Part shown: positions 7,498-15,997 of the stretch, one piece after another
Position numbering within the stretch: the stretch's first letter is position 1
Layout: each line of letters starts with the position of its first letter
Assembly: GCA_035547395.1 (NCBI GenBank)
Contig: DASZVA010000011.1
Coordinates: forward strand, 136,127 to 200,126
DNA length: 64,000 bases
Reading direction: 5' to 3'
Origin: CALREJ01 sp035547395
GTDB lineage: Bacteria; Patescibacteriota; Gracilibacteria; Peribacterales; Peribacteraceae
Notes under the pieces: generated by a model
What the model saw: only the letters and a program-made list of their open reading frames with translations
What the model was told of the DNA's origin: nothing
The model's database searches: none
Position numbers and translations under genes: made by a program

Positions 7498-7528
7498 AAC
7501 GCTCCGAGCCACACTCGGGCGTTTTTTT
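7498..7528 (+). terminator. Rho-independent terminator
   Basis: AACGCTCCGAG - CCACA - CTCGGGCGTT followed by T5; it ends the transcript of the histone-like gene. Confidence 0.85.
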
Positions 7529-7610
7529 GATGCGTCAAGATGAAGCCGGTCAGAGAATCACGTCACGAGCGTCATACAAAGCAGAACACCTTACCCTTTC
7601 CCCATTTTTT

Positions 7611-7844
7611 ATGGACTTCATCTGGTTTCTCATCATCGGCGGCATCGCAGGCTGGATCGCAGGTGAAATCATGCGCGGCCACGGATTCGGCATTCTCGGA
7701 AACATTGCGGTCGGCATCGTCGGCGCGCTCATCGGTGGATTCCTCTTCGGTGCCTACGGACTCGTGGGATCGCTGATCTCGGCGACGGTCGGTTCGATCA
7801 TTCTGCTCTTCATTCTCAACCTGATCGGACGACGCACCGCTTAA
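7611..7844 (+). CDS. GlsB/YeaQ/YmgE family membrane protein
   Basis: 77 residues, three predicted membrane helices with Gly-zipper motifs: LIIGGIAGWIAGEIMRG, IVGALIGGFLFG, and LISATVGSIILLFILNLIG. This matches the transglycosylase-associated/GlsB stress family found across bacteria, an integral inner-membrane protein of uncertain role in stress. The ATG at 7611 gives the exact family start (MDFIWFLIIGGIAGW). It is followed after 3 bases by a small gene, probably in one transcript. Confidence 0.9.
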   Translation: MDFIWFLIIGGIAGWIAGEIMRGHGFGILGNIAVGIVGALIGGFLFGAYGLVGSLISATVGSIILLFILNLIGRRTA

Positions 7845-7847
7845 TGT

Positions 7848-8009
7848 ATGGCAGACGATAAAGCGAAAAAATCGGCCAACGACGCACGGCGGATCGCCAA
7901 AAGTATCCGGTCCGCCGCGCGTTCGAAGGCATGGGAAGCCAATCGGCGTACTTTGCGTGAAGCCGTAACGGCAGCCATCGAAGAAACGGATTCTCAGAAG
8001 AAAAAATAA
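7848..8009 (+). CDS. Small basic helical protein
   Basis: 53 residues: MADDKAKKSANDARRIAKS, then IRSAARSKAWEANRRTLREA, ending in EETDSQKKK. Rich in Ala/Arg/Lys, with a predicted amphipathic helix. It begins 3 bases after the GlsB stop codon and is followed 14 bases later by another MADD-starting Ala/Lys-rich gene, so these look like related small proteins in one operon. No known domain. Confidence 0.6.
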   Translation: MADDKAKKSANDARRIAKSIRSAARSKAWEANRRTLREAVTAAIEETDSQKKK

Positions 8010-8023
8010 TTTCCCCCTGAAAT

Positions 8024-8251
8024 ATGGCAGATGATGATGTCAAAAAAGCGGCAGAAGAAGCGAAGAAAGCGGCAGAAGAAGCGAAAAAAGCTGCTATCAA
8101 AGAAGCGGAGAAAAAAGCCGACGAAGCGAAAAAGAAAGCGGTCGACGAAGCGCGGAAGGAAGCCGAGAAGATGAACAACCAGGAGGAGTCGCTTTCCACC
8201 GGTGAAGGCGGCCGCGAGAAGAAGGACGTCGGCGACTGGTCGATGCTTTGA
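8024..8251 (+). CDS. Ala/Lys/Glu-rich helical (LEA-like) protein
   Basis: 75 residues. MADDDVKKAAEEAKKAAEEA and further KKA-EEA repeats form one long charged helix up to about residue 48; the tail is polar (GEGGREKKDVGDWSML). The composition recalls LEA-type desiccation or stress proteins and apolipophorin-like helices. Together with GlsB upstream, a stress-linked operon is plausible, but that is inference. Confidence 0.65.
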   Translation: MADDDVKKAAEEAKKAAEEAKKAAIKEAEKKADEAKKKAVDEARKEAEKMNNQEESLSTGEGGREKKDVGDWSML

Positions 8252-8336
8252 AATGAAAAATTCAAAATTGAAAATGTAAAATGATGGAATTCTTCTTTCA
8301 TTGTACATTCCACATCTTACATTCTACATTTCGCCT
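8252..8336. repeat. Intergenic inverted repeat, TTTTCAAT/TACATT type
   Basis: Left arm (8252-8286: AAATTCAAAATTGAAAATGT and neighbours) and right arm (8294-8332: TTGTACATTCCACATCTTAC and neighbours). The right arm ends a few bases before the topoisomerase ATG. Confidence 0.65.
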
Positions 8337-9404
8337 ATGCCCGACATCGAACTCCCCGACCTTGATCCGAAGATCGCCGCGAATGACGCGGGGCTTCGCT
8401 ACGTGTCTGATCTCACGCCGGGCATCCGCCGCAAGCGTAAAGGCAGCGGATTTTTCTACGTGGATCCCAACGGCAAACGGGTGACGGACAAAGCAACGCT
8501 CAAACGCATCCGCAATCTCGTGATTCCGCCGGCGTGGGAAGATGTCTGGATTTGCGCGTCCCCGAACGGACACATCCAGGCAACGGGGCGCGATGCACGG
8601 GGCCGCAAACAGTATCGCTATCACAGCAAATGGAGAGAGATCCGCGACCGTACGAAGTATGACAAGCTCATTTCTTTTGGCTTTGTACTGCCGAATATCC
8701 GTAAGCGAGTTTTTGAAGATCTGCAACGCGCGCAGCTGTCGCATGAAAAAGTGCTGGCAACCGTGGTCAGACTTCTCGACGTCACACACATGCGCATCGG
8801 CAACGAAGAGTACGCGGAGGAAAACCATTCGTACGGACTCACGACGCTGCAAAGCAAACACGTATCGATCGCGGGCCCCGAGATTCATTTTTCCTTCCGC
8901 GGCAAGAGCGGCGTCGAGCAGGAGATCGATGTCCAGGACCGCCGCCTCGCCCGCATCATTCGGCAGTGTCAGGAACTGCCCGGACACGAGCTCTTTCACT
9001 ATCTGGATGAACGCGGGCGCAAACGACCGATCGGCTCCGAAGACGTCAACGATTATCTGCGGGCGGCGGCCGACGAGGAGTTCAGCGCAAAGGATTTTCG
9101 CACCTGGGGCGGCACCGTGCACGCGGCGCAAGTACTGCTCGAGTTCGGCGATGTCACGGATGAGAAAGAATGCAAACGATGTCTGGTCGAGGCGGTGAAG
9201 GCGGTCGCGGGCGTGCTCGGCAACCGGCCGGCCACCAGCCGGAAGTACTACATCGATCCGCGCATTTTCGATGCGTTCGAAAGACGGGAATTGACGCGAC
9301 TCTTGAAGCGCTACGTGGAGCGAAAAACCCGAGAAAACCCCTATGCATTGAGACCGATTGAGAAGGGCGTGCACAAAATCTTGCAGGAAACGAAAAACAT
9401 GTGA
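8337..9404 (+). CDS. DNA topoisomerase IB (poxvirus/bacterial type)
   Basis: 355 residues. Relaxes supercoils through a 3'-phosphotyrosine intermediate. Seen: the N-terminal domain with GIRRKRKGSGFFYVDPNGKR and IPPAWEDVWICASPNGHIQA; HMRIGNEEYAEENHSYGLTT with the first catalytic Arg; KDFRTWGGT with the second catalytic region; and SRKYYIDPRIFDAF with the active-site Tyr. Length is normal for bacterial type IB enzymes. The ATG at 8337 starts just after the intergenic repeat. It follows the nucleoid-like small proteins. Such enzymes are scattered in bacteria, so lateral gain is possible. Confidence 0.93.
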   Translation: MPDIELPDLDPKIAANDAGLRYVSDLTPGIRRKRKGSGFFYVDPNGKRVTDKATLKRIRNLVIPPAWEDVWICASPNGHIQATGRDARGRKQYRYHSKWREIRDRTKYDKLISFGFVLPNIRKRVFEDLQRAQLSHEKVLATVVRLLDVTHMRIGNEEYAEENHSYGLTTLQSKHVSIAGPEIHFSFRGKSGVEQEIDVQDRRLARIIRQCQELPGHELFHYLDERGRKRPIGSEDVNDYLRAAADEEFSAKDFRTWGGTVHAAQVLLEFGDVTDEKECKRCLVEAVKAVAGVLGNRPATSRKYYIDPRIFDAFERRELTRLLKRYVERKTRENPYALRPIEKGVHKILQETKNM

Positions 9405-9479
9405 CAGATATAAAATAATTGGAACATCTTTCGTACCTTTGACCAGTCTGAGAGCGTAGGCAAAAAACGTATTTTTCGG

Positions 9480-9485
9480 TATAAT
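9480..9485 (+). promoter_or_regulatory. Candidate -10 box upstream of the glucan cluster
   Basis: TATAAT 61 bases before the GT4 start codon, in the only AT-rich stretch of the gap 9405-9545. No good -35 at 17 bases (TAGGCA). Confidence 0.35.
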
Positions 9486-9545
9486 CAGAAGATTTGTGAA
9501 CATCGTGAAAAGTGCGAATCACAAGCCAAAAAAATACACACAGAC

Positions 9546-10751
9546 ATGCCGCTGCACTCGCTCATGTTCGGCTGGGAATATCCGCCTCTGCACTCTGGAG
9601 GATTGGGTGTCGCATGTCAGGGTTTGGTGCGCGGACTGATGCATCATGGCGTGCGGGTGACGCTCGTGCTGCCGACCGCCGCCGATGAAGACGGCGTCAC
9701 GACACTGAGCCCATCCGATGAGGCATCGATCATCCGCTACGTGAAAAGCACACTGCAACCGTATGAAGGATTGGAGGAATATGCCAAACGCGTGATCAGC
9801 GGCGGAGCTGTCGGGGAGGACATCCGCGAACTCTACGGACCGGACCTCGGTACTGCCGTCGAAAAATTCGCGGACATGAGCGTGGCGATGACATCAGATA
9901 TCCAGCCGGACGTGATCCACTGCCACGACTGGATGACCTACGGTGCGGGGATCCGCGCGAAGGCGTATCACAAGGTGCCGCTCGTCATGCACATCCACGC
10001 GACGGAATTCGACCGCACGGATTTCCATCCGAACCAGTGGATCGCCGAGCGTGAAAGGCAGGGATTCCTGGCGGCGGACAAAGTGATCGCAGTGAGCCAG
10101 TACACGAAGAACGTGCTGATCAAACACTACGGCATCGATCCGGACAAAATCGCCGTCGTCCACAACGGCCACGATCAGGCGATGATTGAACACGAGGATA
10201 CGACCGGTGATGAAAAACGCCCCCCGCTCGTCCTCTTCCTCGGACGCCTCACGATTCAGAAAAATCCCGTGCAGTTTTTGGAGATGGCCAGAGTGGTGCA
10301 TGAGATCAATCCGGACGTGCAGTTCGTGATGGCCGGCGACGGCGCGATGCTGCCCGAGCTGATGGAGAAGGCGTGCCACATGGGTCTCACCGACTGCATG
10401 ACCTTCACCGGCAGAGTGAACCGCACGGGCGTGGATGCACTCTACCGGCAGGCCAATTGCTTCGTAATGCCGAGTATCAGCGAGCCGTTCGGACTGGTCG
10501 CGCTCGAGGCGATCGGCAACGGCGTGCCGGTGATCCTTAGCAAGCAGTCCGGCGCAGCCGAGGTGGTCGAGCATGCGTTCCACGTGGATTTTTGGGACAC
10601 CGAGCGATTCGCCGACTGCATCCTCACGGTCCTTCGCGAGCAGCCGCTCGCGGAGCAGTTGATCGCCGAAGCGCCGCGCGTGCTCTCGAAACTCAACTGG
10701 CAGAATCAGTCCGGCGCCGTCGTCTCGCTCTACCAAGATCTCATTTCCTAA
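9546..10751 (+). CDS. GT4 glycosyltransferase (glycogen synthase-like)
   Basis: 401 residues with two Rossmann domains of the GT-B fold. N-terminal FGWEYPPLHSGGLGVACQGL is the Gly-rich acceptor/donor loop of glycogen/starch-synthase-like GT4 enzymes. HCHDWMTYGAGIRAK and VMHIHATEFDRTDFHPNQW follow. The C-terminal donor domain has VLFLGRLTIQKNPVQFLEMA and SISEPFGLVALEAIGNGVPV, with the EX7E Glu pair. It probably elongates an alpha-1,4-glucan from an ADP- or UDP-glucose donor (the donor is not resolvable). First gene of a three-gene alpha-glucan cluster with GH57 and GH15. Confidence 0.88.
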   Translation: MPLHSLMFGWEYPPLHSGGLGVACQGLVRGLMHHGVRVTLVLPTAADEDGVTTLSPSDEASIIRYVKSTLQPYEGLEEYAKRVISGGAVGEDIRELYGPDLGTAVEKFADMSVAMTSDIQPDVIHCHDWMTYGAGIRAKAYHKVPLVMHIHATEFDRTDFHPNQWIAERERQGFLAADKVIAVSQYTKNVLIKHYGIDPDKIAVVHNGHDQAMIEHEDTTGDEKRPPLVLFLGRLTIQKNPVQFLEMARVVHEINPDVQFVMAGDGAMLPELMEKACHMGLTDCMTFTGRVNRTGVDALYRQANCFVMPSISEPFGLVALEAIGNGVPVILSKQSGAAEVVEHAFHVDFWDTERFADCILTVLREQPLAEQLIAEAPRVLSKLNWQNQSGAVVSLYQDLIS

Positions 10752-10778
10752 TCGAACCCTAACCCTAACCCTAACCCT
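10752..10778. repeat. Telomere-like (CCCTAA)n array, single arm
   Basis: Four consecutive CCCTAA-type units fill the whole gap and end directly at the GH57 ATG. No complementary left arm is seen. Confidence 0.75.
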
Positions 10779-12086
10779 ATGTCCGCTCCCCTCGTCTGCT
10801 TCTACTTTCAGGTCCACCAGCCGTACCGCCTGCAGGACCTTCGCGCCCGTCACATCGGGAGTAAGGACATCACGTACTTCGATGACGACAAAAATCGCGC
10901 GATCTTCCGCAAGGTCGCGGAGAAGTGCTACCTGCCGACGAATAAGCTGATGCTCGATCTGCTCAACGCCTATCCGTGGTTCTCGATCAGCTATTCACTG
11001 TCGGGCGTGTTTCTCGATCAGTGCAGAGAATACGGACAAGACGTCCTCGAGTCATTCCAGGCTCTCGCAAACACCAATCGCGTGGAATTCCTCGCCGAGA
11101 CGTACTACCACAGCCTGAGTTCGATCAAGTCGCTGCCAGAGTTCTGCCAGCAGGTGACCAAGCACGTGAAGACGATCCAGGAACTTTTCGGCCAGACTCC
11201 GCGGGTGTTCCGCAATACCGAACTCATCTTCAATAACGAGATCGCGCAGATCACGCGCATGATGGGGTTCAAGGGAATCATCGCGGAAGGCGCCGATCAT
11301 CTGCTGCGAAACCGCACGCCGAACGTCCCGTACGAGCCTCCCCGATTCCGACTCGCCCCCGACAAAGAGAAAGCGATCCGTGCCAACCGGCCGCTCCCGA
11401 TGCGCAGCGATGAAGTGCACATTCTGCTCAAAAACTATCGCCTGAGCGATGACATCGCGTTCCGTTTCTCGGACCGCAACTGGGCGGCATTCCCGCTCTT
11501 TGCAGACACCTACGCCGAGTGGCTGGGTTCGAACCAGGGGCACTCGATCAACCTGTTCATGGACTACGAAACCTTCGGCGAACACCAGTGGGAATCCACG
11601 GGCATCTTCGACTTTATGCGGTCATTGCCGGAACAGATGGAACGCAAAGGCATGAAAACCGCGACGCCGTCCGAGGTGCTCGATGCATGGAAAGATGCGA
11701 ACCACACCGAAACCTACGACGTGCACACGACGATCTCGTGGGCCGACATGGAGCGGGATCTGTCCGCCTGGCAGGGCAACCACATTCAGAAGTCCGCACT
11801 CGACGCCGTGTATGCGCTCGAGAAAGCGATCAAGGATTCCGGTGACGCTGAGCTGCTCGAAACGTGGCGGAGGCTTCAGACATCGGATCACTTCTACTAC
11901 ATGTGCACCAAGTACTGGAGCGACGGAGACGTGCACAAATACTTCAGCCCCTATGATTCCCCGTATGAAGCGTACCGCAGATTCAGCCACGCACTCTGTG
12001 ACTTGCGTTCGCGCGTCACAGAAATTGAAAATGGAAAAGTGAAAATGGAAAATTCCGTTTCTACAAGCGGCTCTCAAATTATATGA
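10779..12086 (+). CDS. Glycoside hydrolase family 57 (alpha-amylase / glucanotransferase type)
   Basis: 435 residues. GH57 motifs in order: FYFQVHQPYR with the N-terminal His; FLAETYYHSLSS; FRNTELIFNNEIA with the predicted nucleophile Glu148; and FMDYETFGEHQWESTGIFDF with the acid/base Asp262. It acts on alpha-1,4-glucans by hydrolysis or chain transfer; 4-alpha-glucanotransferase and alpha-amylase cannot be separated here. It is shorter than archaeal amylopullulanases and lacks a signal peptide, so it is intracellular. The last 20 residues (IENGKVKMENSVSTSGSQI) are encoded by the left arm of an intergenic repeat, so the natural C-terminus may have been extended. Confidence 0.92.
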   Translation: MSAPLVCFYFQVHQPYRLQDLRARHIGSKDITYFDDDKNRAIFRKVAEKCYLPTNKLMLDLLNAYPWFSISYSLSGVFLDQCREYGQDVLESFQALANTNRVEFLAETYYHSLSSIKSLPEFCQQVTKHVKTIQELFGQTPRVFRNTELIFNNEIAQITRMMGFKGIIAEGADHLLRNRTPNVPYEPPRFRLAPDKEKAIRANRPLPMRSDEVHILLKNYRLSDDIAFRFSDRNWAAFPLFADTYAEWLGSNQGHSINLFMDYETFGEHQWESTGIFDFMRSLPEQMERKGMKTATPSEVLDAWKDANHTETYDVHTTISWADMERDLSAWQGNHIQKSALDAVYALEKAIKDSGDAELLETWRRLQTSDHFYYMCTKYWSDGDVHKYFSPYDSPYEAYRRFSHALCDLRSRVTEIENGKVKMENSVSTSGSQII

Positions 12087-12130
12087 GTCCTGCATTTTCA
12101 ATTCTCAATTTTTAATTTTCAATTCTCCCT
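12022..12130. repeat. Inverted repeat, TTTTCAAT type, overlapping the GH57 3' end
   Basis: Left arm 12023-12053 (GAAAATGGAAAAGTGAAAAT) is inside the GH57 reading frame. Right arm 12091-12126 (TTTTCAATTCTCAATTTTTA and neighbours) ends 4 bases before the GH15 ATG. Confidence 0.7.
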
Positions 12131-14182
12131 ATGCCCCGCCAACTCGTCCTCGGCAACGGCACGCTCCTCGCATCATTCGACGAACACCTGCAGATGCGCG
12201 ATCTCTATTTTCCGTACGTGGGAATGGAAGATCACACGACGTTCGGCACGGTGCACCGCTTGGGCGCGTTCGTGGAGGGCAAGGGATTTTCCTGGGTGAG
12301 CGACGGCACATGGACAGTCTCACTCGGCTACAAACTCGAGACACTCGTCGGAAACTGCGTCCTGAAAAATGATCGCCTCGGCATCGAGATGACGGTCGAA
12401 GACTGCGTGCATCCGGTGCATGATATTCTGCTGCGCCGCTTCTCCATCAAGAGCACCGACGGTCAGGAAAAAACCGTGCGTCTGTTCTTTCATCATGACT
12501 TCCACATCTACGGCGATAATCAGAAGGACACCGCGTTCTACGAACCCTACACGAACTCCGTCATCCACTACCGCCAGTCGCGCTACTTTTTGATCGGCGG
12601 CCAGACGGATAATCCGCAGGAATGTTTCGTGGGACACAGCGGCTCCGAATACGACTCGGTGCTCCACAGCATGAAACGCATCGGCTCGTGCGGCATCTCG
12701 TCGTTCTCGGTGGGCAAAGCGAATTACCGCGGGCTGCTCGGCACGTGGAAAGACGCCGAAGACGGCATCCTCGAAAAAAACACCATTGAGCAGGGATCGG
12801 TCGATTCCACCGTCGCGATCCACTCCATCGTAAAACCCGACAAAGCAACCGACGTGATCATGTGGCTGTGTCTGGGAAAAACGCTTGATGACGTGGTTGC
12901 ACTGCAGCAGACCGTGCTCGAGGAAACACCCGAGCGTCTCACCAGAAACACGGTGAACTACTGGAAGAGCTGGGTGAACAAGGAACACGTCGACTTCGGC
13001 TCGCTGCCCTCGGATATCGTCGACCTCTTCAAGCGCAGCCTGATGATGGTGCGCCTGCACGCCGACAATCATGGCGGCATCGTGGCGGCGGCCGACAGCG
13101 ATATCATGGCCTTCAACCGCGACACCTACACGTACGTCTGGCCGCGCGACGGCGCGTTCGTAAGCCTGGCGCTCGACGCGGCGGGCTACAGCGAAGTCTC
13201 TCGCAGGTTCTTTGAATTCTGCGCGAAGGTGCAGGAACCCGACGGCTACCTGCTGCACAAATACAACCCCGACGGATCGGTCGGGTCGTCGTGGCATCCG
13301 TGGTTCCGCGACAACGAACCGCAGCTGCCCATTCAGGAGGACGAAACTGCGCTCGTTATTTATGCACTCGACAAGCATTTCCAGCGGACCCAGGACTTTG
13401 AATTCCTCCAGGAGATTTTTGAAAAGTTCATCAAAAAAGCCGCACAGTTCCTCTGCGATTTCCGCGAAGAGGAAACCGGTCTGCCGCTGCCGAGTTATGA
13501 TTTGTGGGAAGAGCACCGCGGCATTTTCAGCTATACCGTCGCGACGGTGATCGCGGGCCTGCAGGCTGCGGCGAACATGGCGCAGATGCTCGGGCACGTG
13601 ACGCATTCCGAGCGCTATCATCAGGTCGCCGATGACATGAAGCAGGCGCTCGTCTTCCATTTGTTCGATGAAAAAGAGCAGCGCTTCCTGAAGAAGATCA
13701 AACGCAAAAACGGACAGACGATCGAGCGCGACCTGACGCCGGATGCGTCGCTCGCGATGATCTGGAAACTGAACGTGCTGCCGCCGGACGATCCGCGCGT
13801 CGTCTCGACGATGACGCAGCTGCAGAATCTGCTCAGGGTGAAGACGAACATCGGGGGCCTCAGCCGCTATACGGTCGATCACTACCAATCCGTCACGCAG
13901 CCGACGAATGACGTTCCGGGTAACCCCTGGATCATCACGACGCTCTGGGACGCGCAGTGGCAAATCAGCAGAGCCAAGTCTCTCGATGATCTTGGCCCCG
14001 CGCGCGCGGCGCTCGAATGGGCGAAGACATATGCGTCGGCAGCGGGCATTCTTGCCGAACAATTGAATCCGTTCACGGGCGCTCCTCTCTCGGTTGCACC
14101 GCTCACCTGGAGCCACGCGACGTACGTGGAGACGGTGCTGCAGTATGTGAAAAAAGAAAAGGAATTGAAGAAAATGGGCTGA
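12131..14182 (+). CDS. Glycoside hydrolase family 15 (glucoamylase-type)
   Basis: 683 residues. An N-terminal beta-sandwich (residues 1-270, starting QLVLGNGTLLASFDEHLQMR) is followed by an (alpha/alpha)6 barrel. Barrel signatures: YTYVWPRDGAFVSLALDAAG near 335, SSWHPWF, EDETALVIYALDKHF, then SYDLWEEHRGIFSYTVATVI near 455 with the catalytic Glu, and LTWSHATYVETVL at the end with the second carboxylate region. It releases glucose from non-reducing ends of alpha-glucans. There is no signal peptide. With GT4 and GH57 it completes a cytoplasmic cycle that makes, trims and degrades a glycogen-like polymer; released glucose could enter metabolism through pgi (48422). Confidence 0.92.
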   Translation: MPRQLVLGNGTLLASFDEHLQMRDLYFPYVGMEDHTTFGTVHRLGAFVEGKGFSWVSDGTWTVSLGYKLETLVGNCVLKNDRLGIEMTVEDCVHPVHDILLRRFSIKSTDGQEKTVRLFFHHDFHIYGDNQKDTAFYEPYTNSVIHYRQSRYFLIGGQTDNPQECFVGHSGSEYDSVLHSMKRIGSCGISSFSVGKANYRGLLGTWKDAEDGILEKNTIEQGSVDSTVAIHSIVKPDKATDVIMWLCLGKTLDDVVALQQTVLEETPERLTRNTVNYWKSWVNKEHVDFGSLPSDIVDLFKRSLMMVRLHADNHGGIVAAADSDIMAFNRDTYTYVWPRDGAFVSLALDAAGYSEVSRRFFEFCAKVQEPDGYLLHKYNPDGSVGSSWHPWFRDNEPQLPIQEDETALVIYALDKHFQRTQDFEFLQEIFEKFIKKAAQFLCDFREEETGLPLPSYDLWEEHRGIFSYTVATVIAGLQAAANMAQMLGHVTHSERYHQVADDMKQALVFHLFDEKEQRFLKKIKRKNGQTIERDLTPDASLAMIWKLNVLPPDDPRVVSTMTQLQNLLRVKTNIGGLSRYTVDHYQSVTQPTNDVPGNPWIITTLWDAQWQISRAKSLDDLGPARAALEWAKTYASAAGILAEQLNPFTGAPLSVAPLTWSHATYVETVLQYVKKEKELKKMG

Positions 14183-14214
14183 TGAACGCCGACTCGATGT
14201 GCAAATAGCGAAAA

Positions 14215-14240
14215 GCCGCAAGTCCAGGTGGACCTGCGGC
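14215..14240. terminator. Hairpin between convergent genes
   Basis: GCCGCAAGTCCA / GGTGGACCTGCGGC stem, 32 bases after the GH15 stop and 37 bases from the end of the opposite gene; it probably serves both. Confidence 0.7.
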
Positions 14241-14276
14241 GGGAGTCTTCACGACCACCAATAAGGAAAGGAATCC

Positions 14277-14819
14277 TTATTTTTTCTTCATGAGCGCACG
14301 GATCCTCTGCCACTCCCCATGTGGCAGTTGCACATCGATGGCATCTGCCAGAGCTTCGAGATCATCAAGACGCCGAGAGAAAGCGGCGCCGCGCAATCCT
14401 CTATCGAAGAGATCAAGGGCATACCAGGTGATGTCTATCTTACAATTGGCCCGGACGAGTATATCAATCGAGGTCCTTTCTTTAGGATCTTGATCTTTGA
14501 TCAGATCATCGTAGCCCGGAAACAACGTCCGCAGAAGAACATGCTTCAACGCAGCCGCTTGTGTTGCTGCATCGCCCTCCCCACAGTGCGGACCGTTCAG
14601 TGTTGCGAGCGCCAGATGGACTTTTTTCCGACGAAGAGTCGGCTCTGTCTCTTCCTGAGCCTCACCGAGCAATTCCCCGATCAACTCCGCCTCACGAAGA
14701 TTTGCATCATGCAATTTTGCTTCCAAGAGGCGGATTTTTTCCTGAAGCGCTCCGTCGTCTTCGGCTAACGCGGCCGATGAAACAAACAGCACGACGAGAC
14801 ATGCGAATATGCGTCTCAT
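14277..14819 (-). CDS. Exported hypothetical protein with coiled coil
   Basis: 180 residues. The Sec signal peptide RRIFACLVVLFVSSAALA has a likely cut before EDDGA. A coiled coil of about 30 residues follows (LQEKIRLLEAKLHDANLREA), then a mixed alpha domain with two Cys (GPHCGEG and RANCKID) that might form a disulfide outside the cytoplasm. The ATG at 14819 is chosen because it begins the signal peptide and lies about 55 bases from a good promoter. No family recognised. Confidence 0.7.
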   Translation of the reverse strand: MRRIFACLVVLFVSSAALAEDDGALQEKIRLLEAKLHDANLREAELIGELLGEAQEETEPTLRRKKVHLALATLNGPHCGEGDAATQAAALKHVLLRTLFPGYDDLIKDQDPKERTSIDILVRANCKIDITWYALDLFDRGLRGAAFSRRLDDLEALADAIDVQLPHGEWQRIRALMKKK

Positions 14820-14880
14820 TAGACTTCCCTTCCAAAATAATGATGTGAAAATCTCGAGCAGCACAGTTGCTGCTTTGTAT

Positions 14881-14908
14881 ATTTTATATAATAATTAAAT
14901 ATTGTCAA
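14881..14908 (-). promoter_or_regulatory. Sigma-70-like promoter for the exported protein gene
   Basis: Read on the minus strand: TTGACA (14908-14903), 16-base AT-only spacer, TAAAAT (14886-14881). It is embedded in an AT-rich island between two divergent genes. Confidence 0.6.
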
Positions 14909-14996
14909 ACATGCGGAAAATGTATGACACACCATGCGATGATTTTTACAATTTCTGATGACGCCGTGACGAGACGAATGATGCTACAGTGATCCT

Positions 14997-15911
14997 GTGC
15001 GACGTATGTTGCTTGTGACGGCGTTTGTCGCGGCCATTCCGATGGCCGTCTTTGCGGCATCGGGATCGGGAACAACCACGGGAAGCGGAGATACGATGCA
15101 GACAAACAGCATCGCGACGCTGCCCGCGGATACCGGCGCGCTCGTGCAGCTGCGCCTTCGGCAACTGATGACGGATCTGAGCGATCATCCCGTCTTTGAT
15201 GCCGCACCAATGCCGCCGCAGGCAAAGATCGACGGATGGGAATCGGACGTCGACCGCTACCGGGAGCGCAGCACGCAGTTCCGCAGCCAGTGCCAGATGT
15301 CGATCCGCAGTGCCAACAGAGACACGATCATGCAGACCGCGGACACCTGTCTGCGCGGCGATCTGATGGAGGAGTTGTCATTCCTCCGGCAGGAGCGTGA
15401 GAACATCGTTTCACTGCCGGGCCTGACTCCCGTGGTTGCATCCGGTGCAACCGTGAACATTGACGCGCTGATGTCCGCCGAGATGACGGTGGTGAACGCG
15501 ATTGACGCCAAGCTCTACACGCAGATCGATCAGCTGAAGGACGTGAAGCAGAAACTGACGACCCAGTACCGGACCCCGGCCTGGCTTGCGATGCTGCAGG
15601 TCCGGGCGGACCGGAACTTGACATGGATTCATTATATGTCAGAAAAGTTACACGATGTATTGGCAACGGGATCGGGAACGGCATTGATCAATAACAGCGC
15701 CCTGGATGCCATCGAATGCCTGGATTCAGCCAAAAACATGCTTCGCGGAGTCGTCTCCGCGACCGATCTTGCGCAAGCCGGCAGCGGATACACTGCCGCG
15801 CAGAACGGCTTGACGGATTGTCGGTCGGAATTGTGGACCGTTGCTCACCTCAAAGAGCGCCAGCTGGGCTCCTCGACTGCCACGGGGGCGTTGGCAGGCA
15901 CGGGAAAATAG
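14997..15911 (+). CDS. Exported hypothetical protein
   Basis: 304 residues. The signal peptide RRMLLVTAFVAAIPMAVFA is followed by a Gly/Ser/Thr linker (SGSGTTTGSGDTMQ) and then a helical domain with four to five Cys (QFRSQCQMS, ADTCLRGD, AIECLDSAK, LTDCRSEL). The tail is again low-complexity (GSSTATGALAGTG). The start is GTG at 14997, with an in-frame ATG three codons on. A TACAGT box ends 6 bases before the GTG, which suggests a leaderless mRNA. No known family; it looks like a secreted, disulfide-stabilised helical protein. Confidence 0.72.
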   Translation: MRRMLLVTAFVAAIPMAVFAASGSGTTTGSGDTMQTNSIATLPADTGALVQLRLRQLMTDLSDHPVFDAAPMPPQAKIDGWESDVDRYRERSTQFRSQCQMSIRSANRDTIMQTADTCLRGDLMEELSFLRQERENIVSLPGLTPVVASGATVNIDALMSAEMTVVNAIDAKLYTQIDQLKDVKQKLTTQYRTPAWLAMLQVRADRNLTWIHYMSEKLHDVLATGSGTALINNSALDAIECLDSAKNMLRGVVSATDLAQAGSGYTAAQNGLTDCRSELWTVAHLKERQLGSSTATGALAGTGK

Positions 15912-15997
15912 TCCGGGAAAAGAGTGATTAGAAAATAACCCATCCTGATACACAACTTCCCAGGGGGTTTCCGGAGTTCTAAGCTCGGCCTTCCCCT

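Noticed and set aside
12320..14221. Long open frame antisense to the GH15 gene, and a similar one antisense to gyrA (41017-43332)
   Set aside because: Arg/His/Val/Asp-rich translations without domains; they mirror the codon bias of well-identified genes on the other strand.
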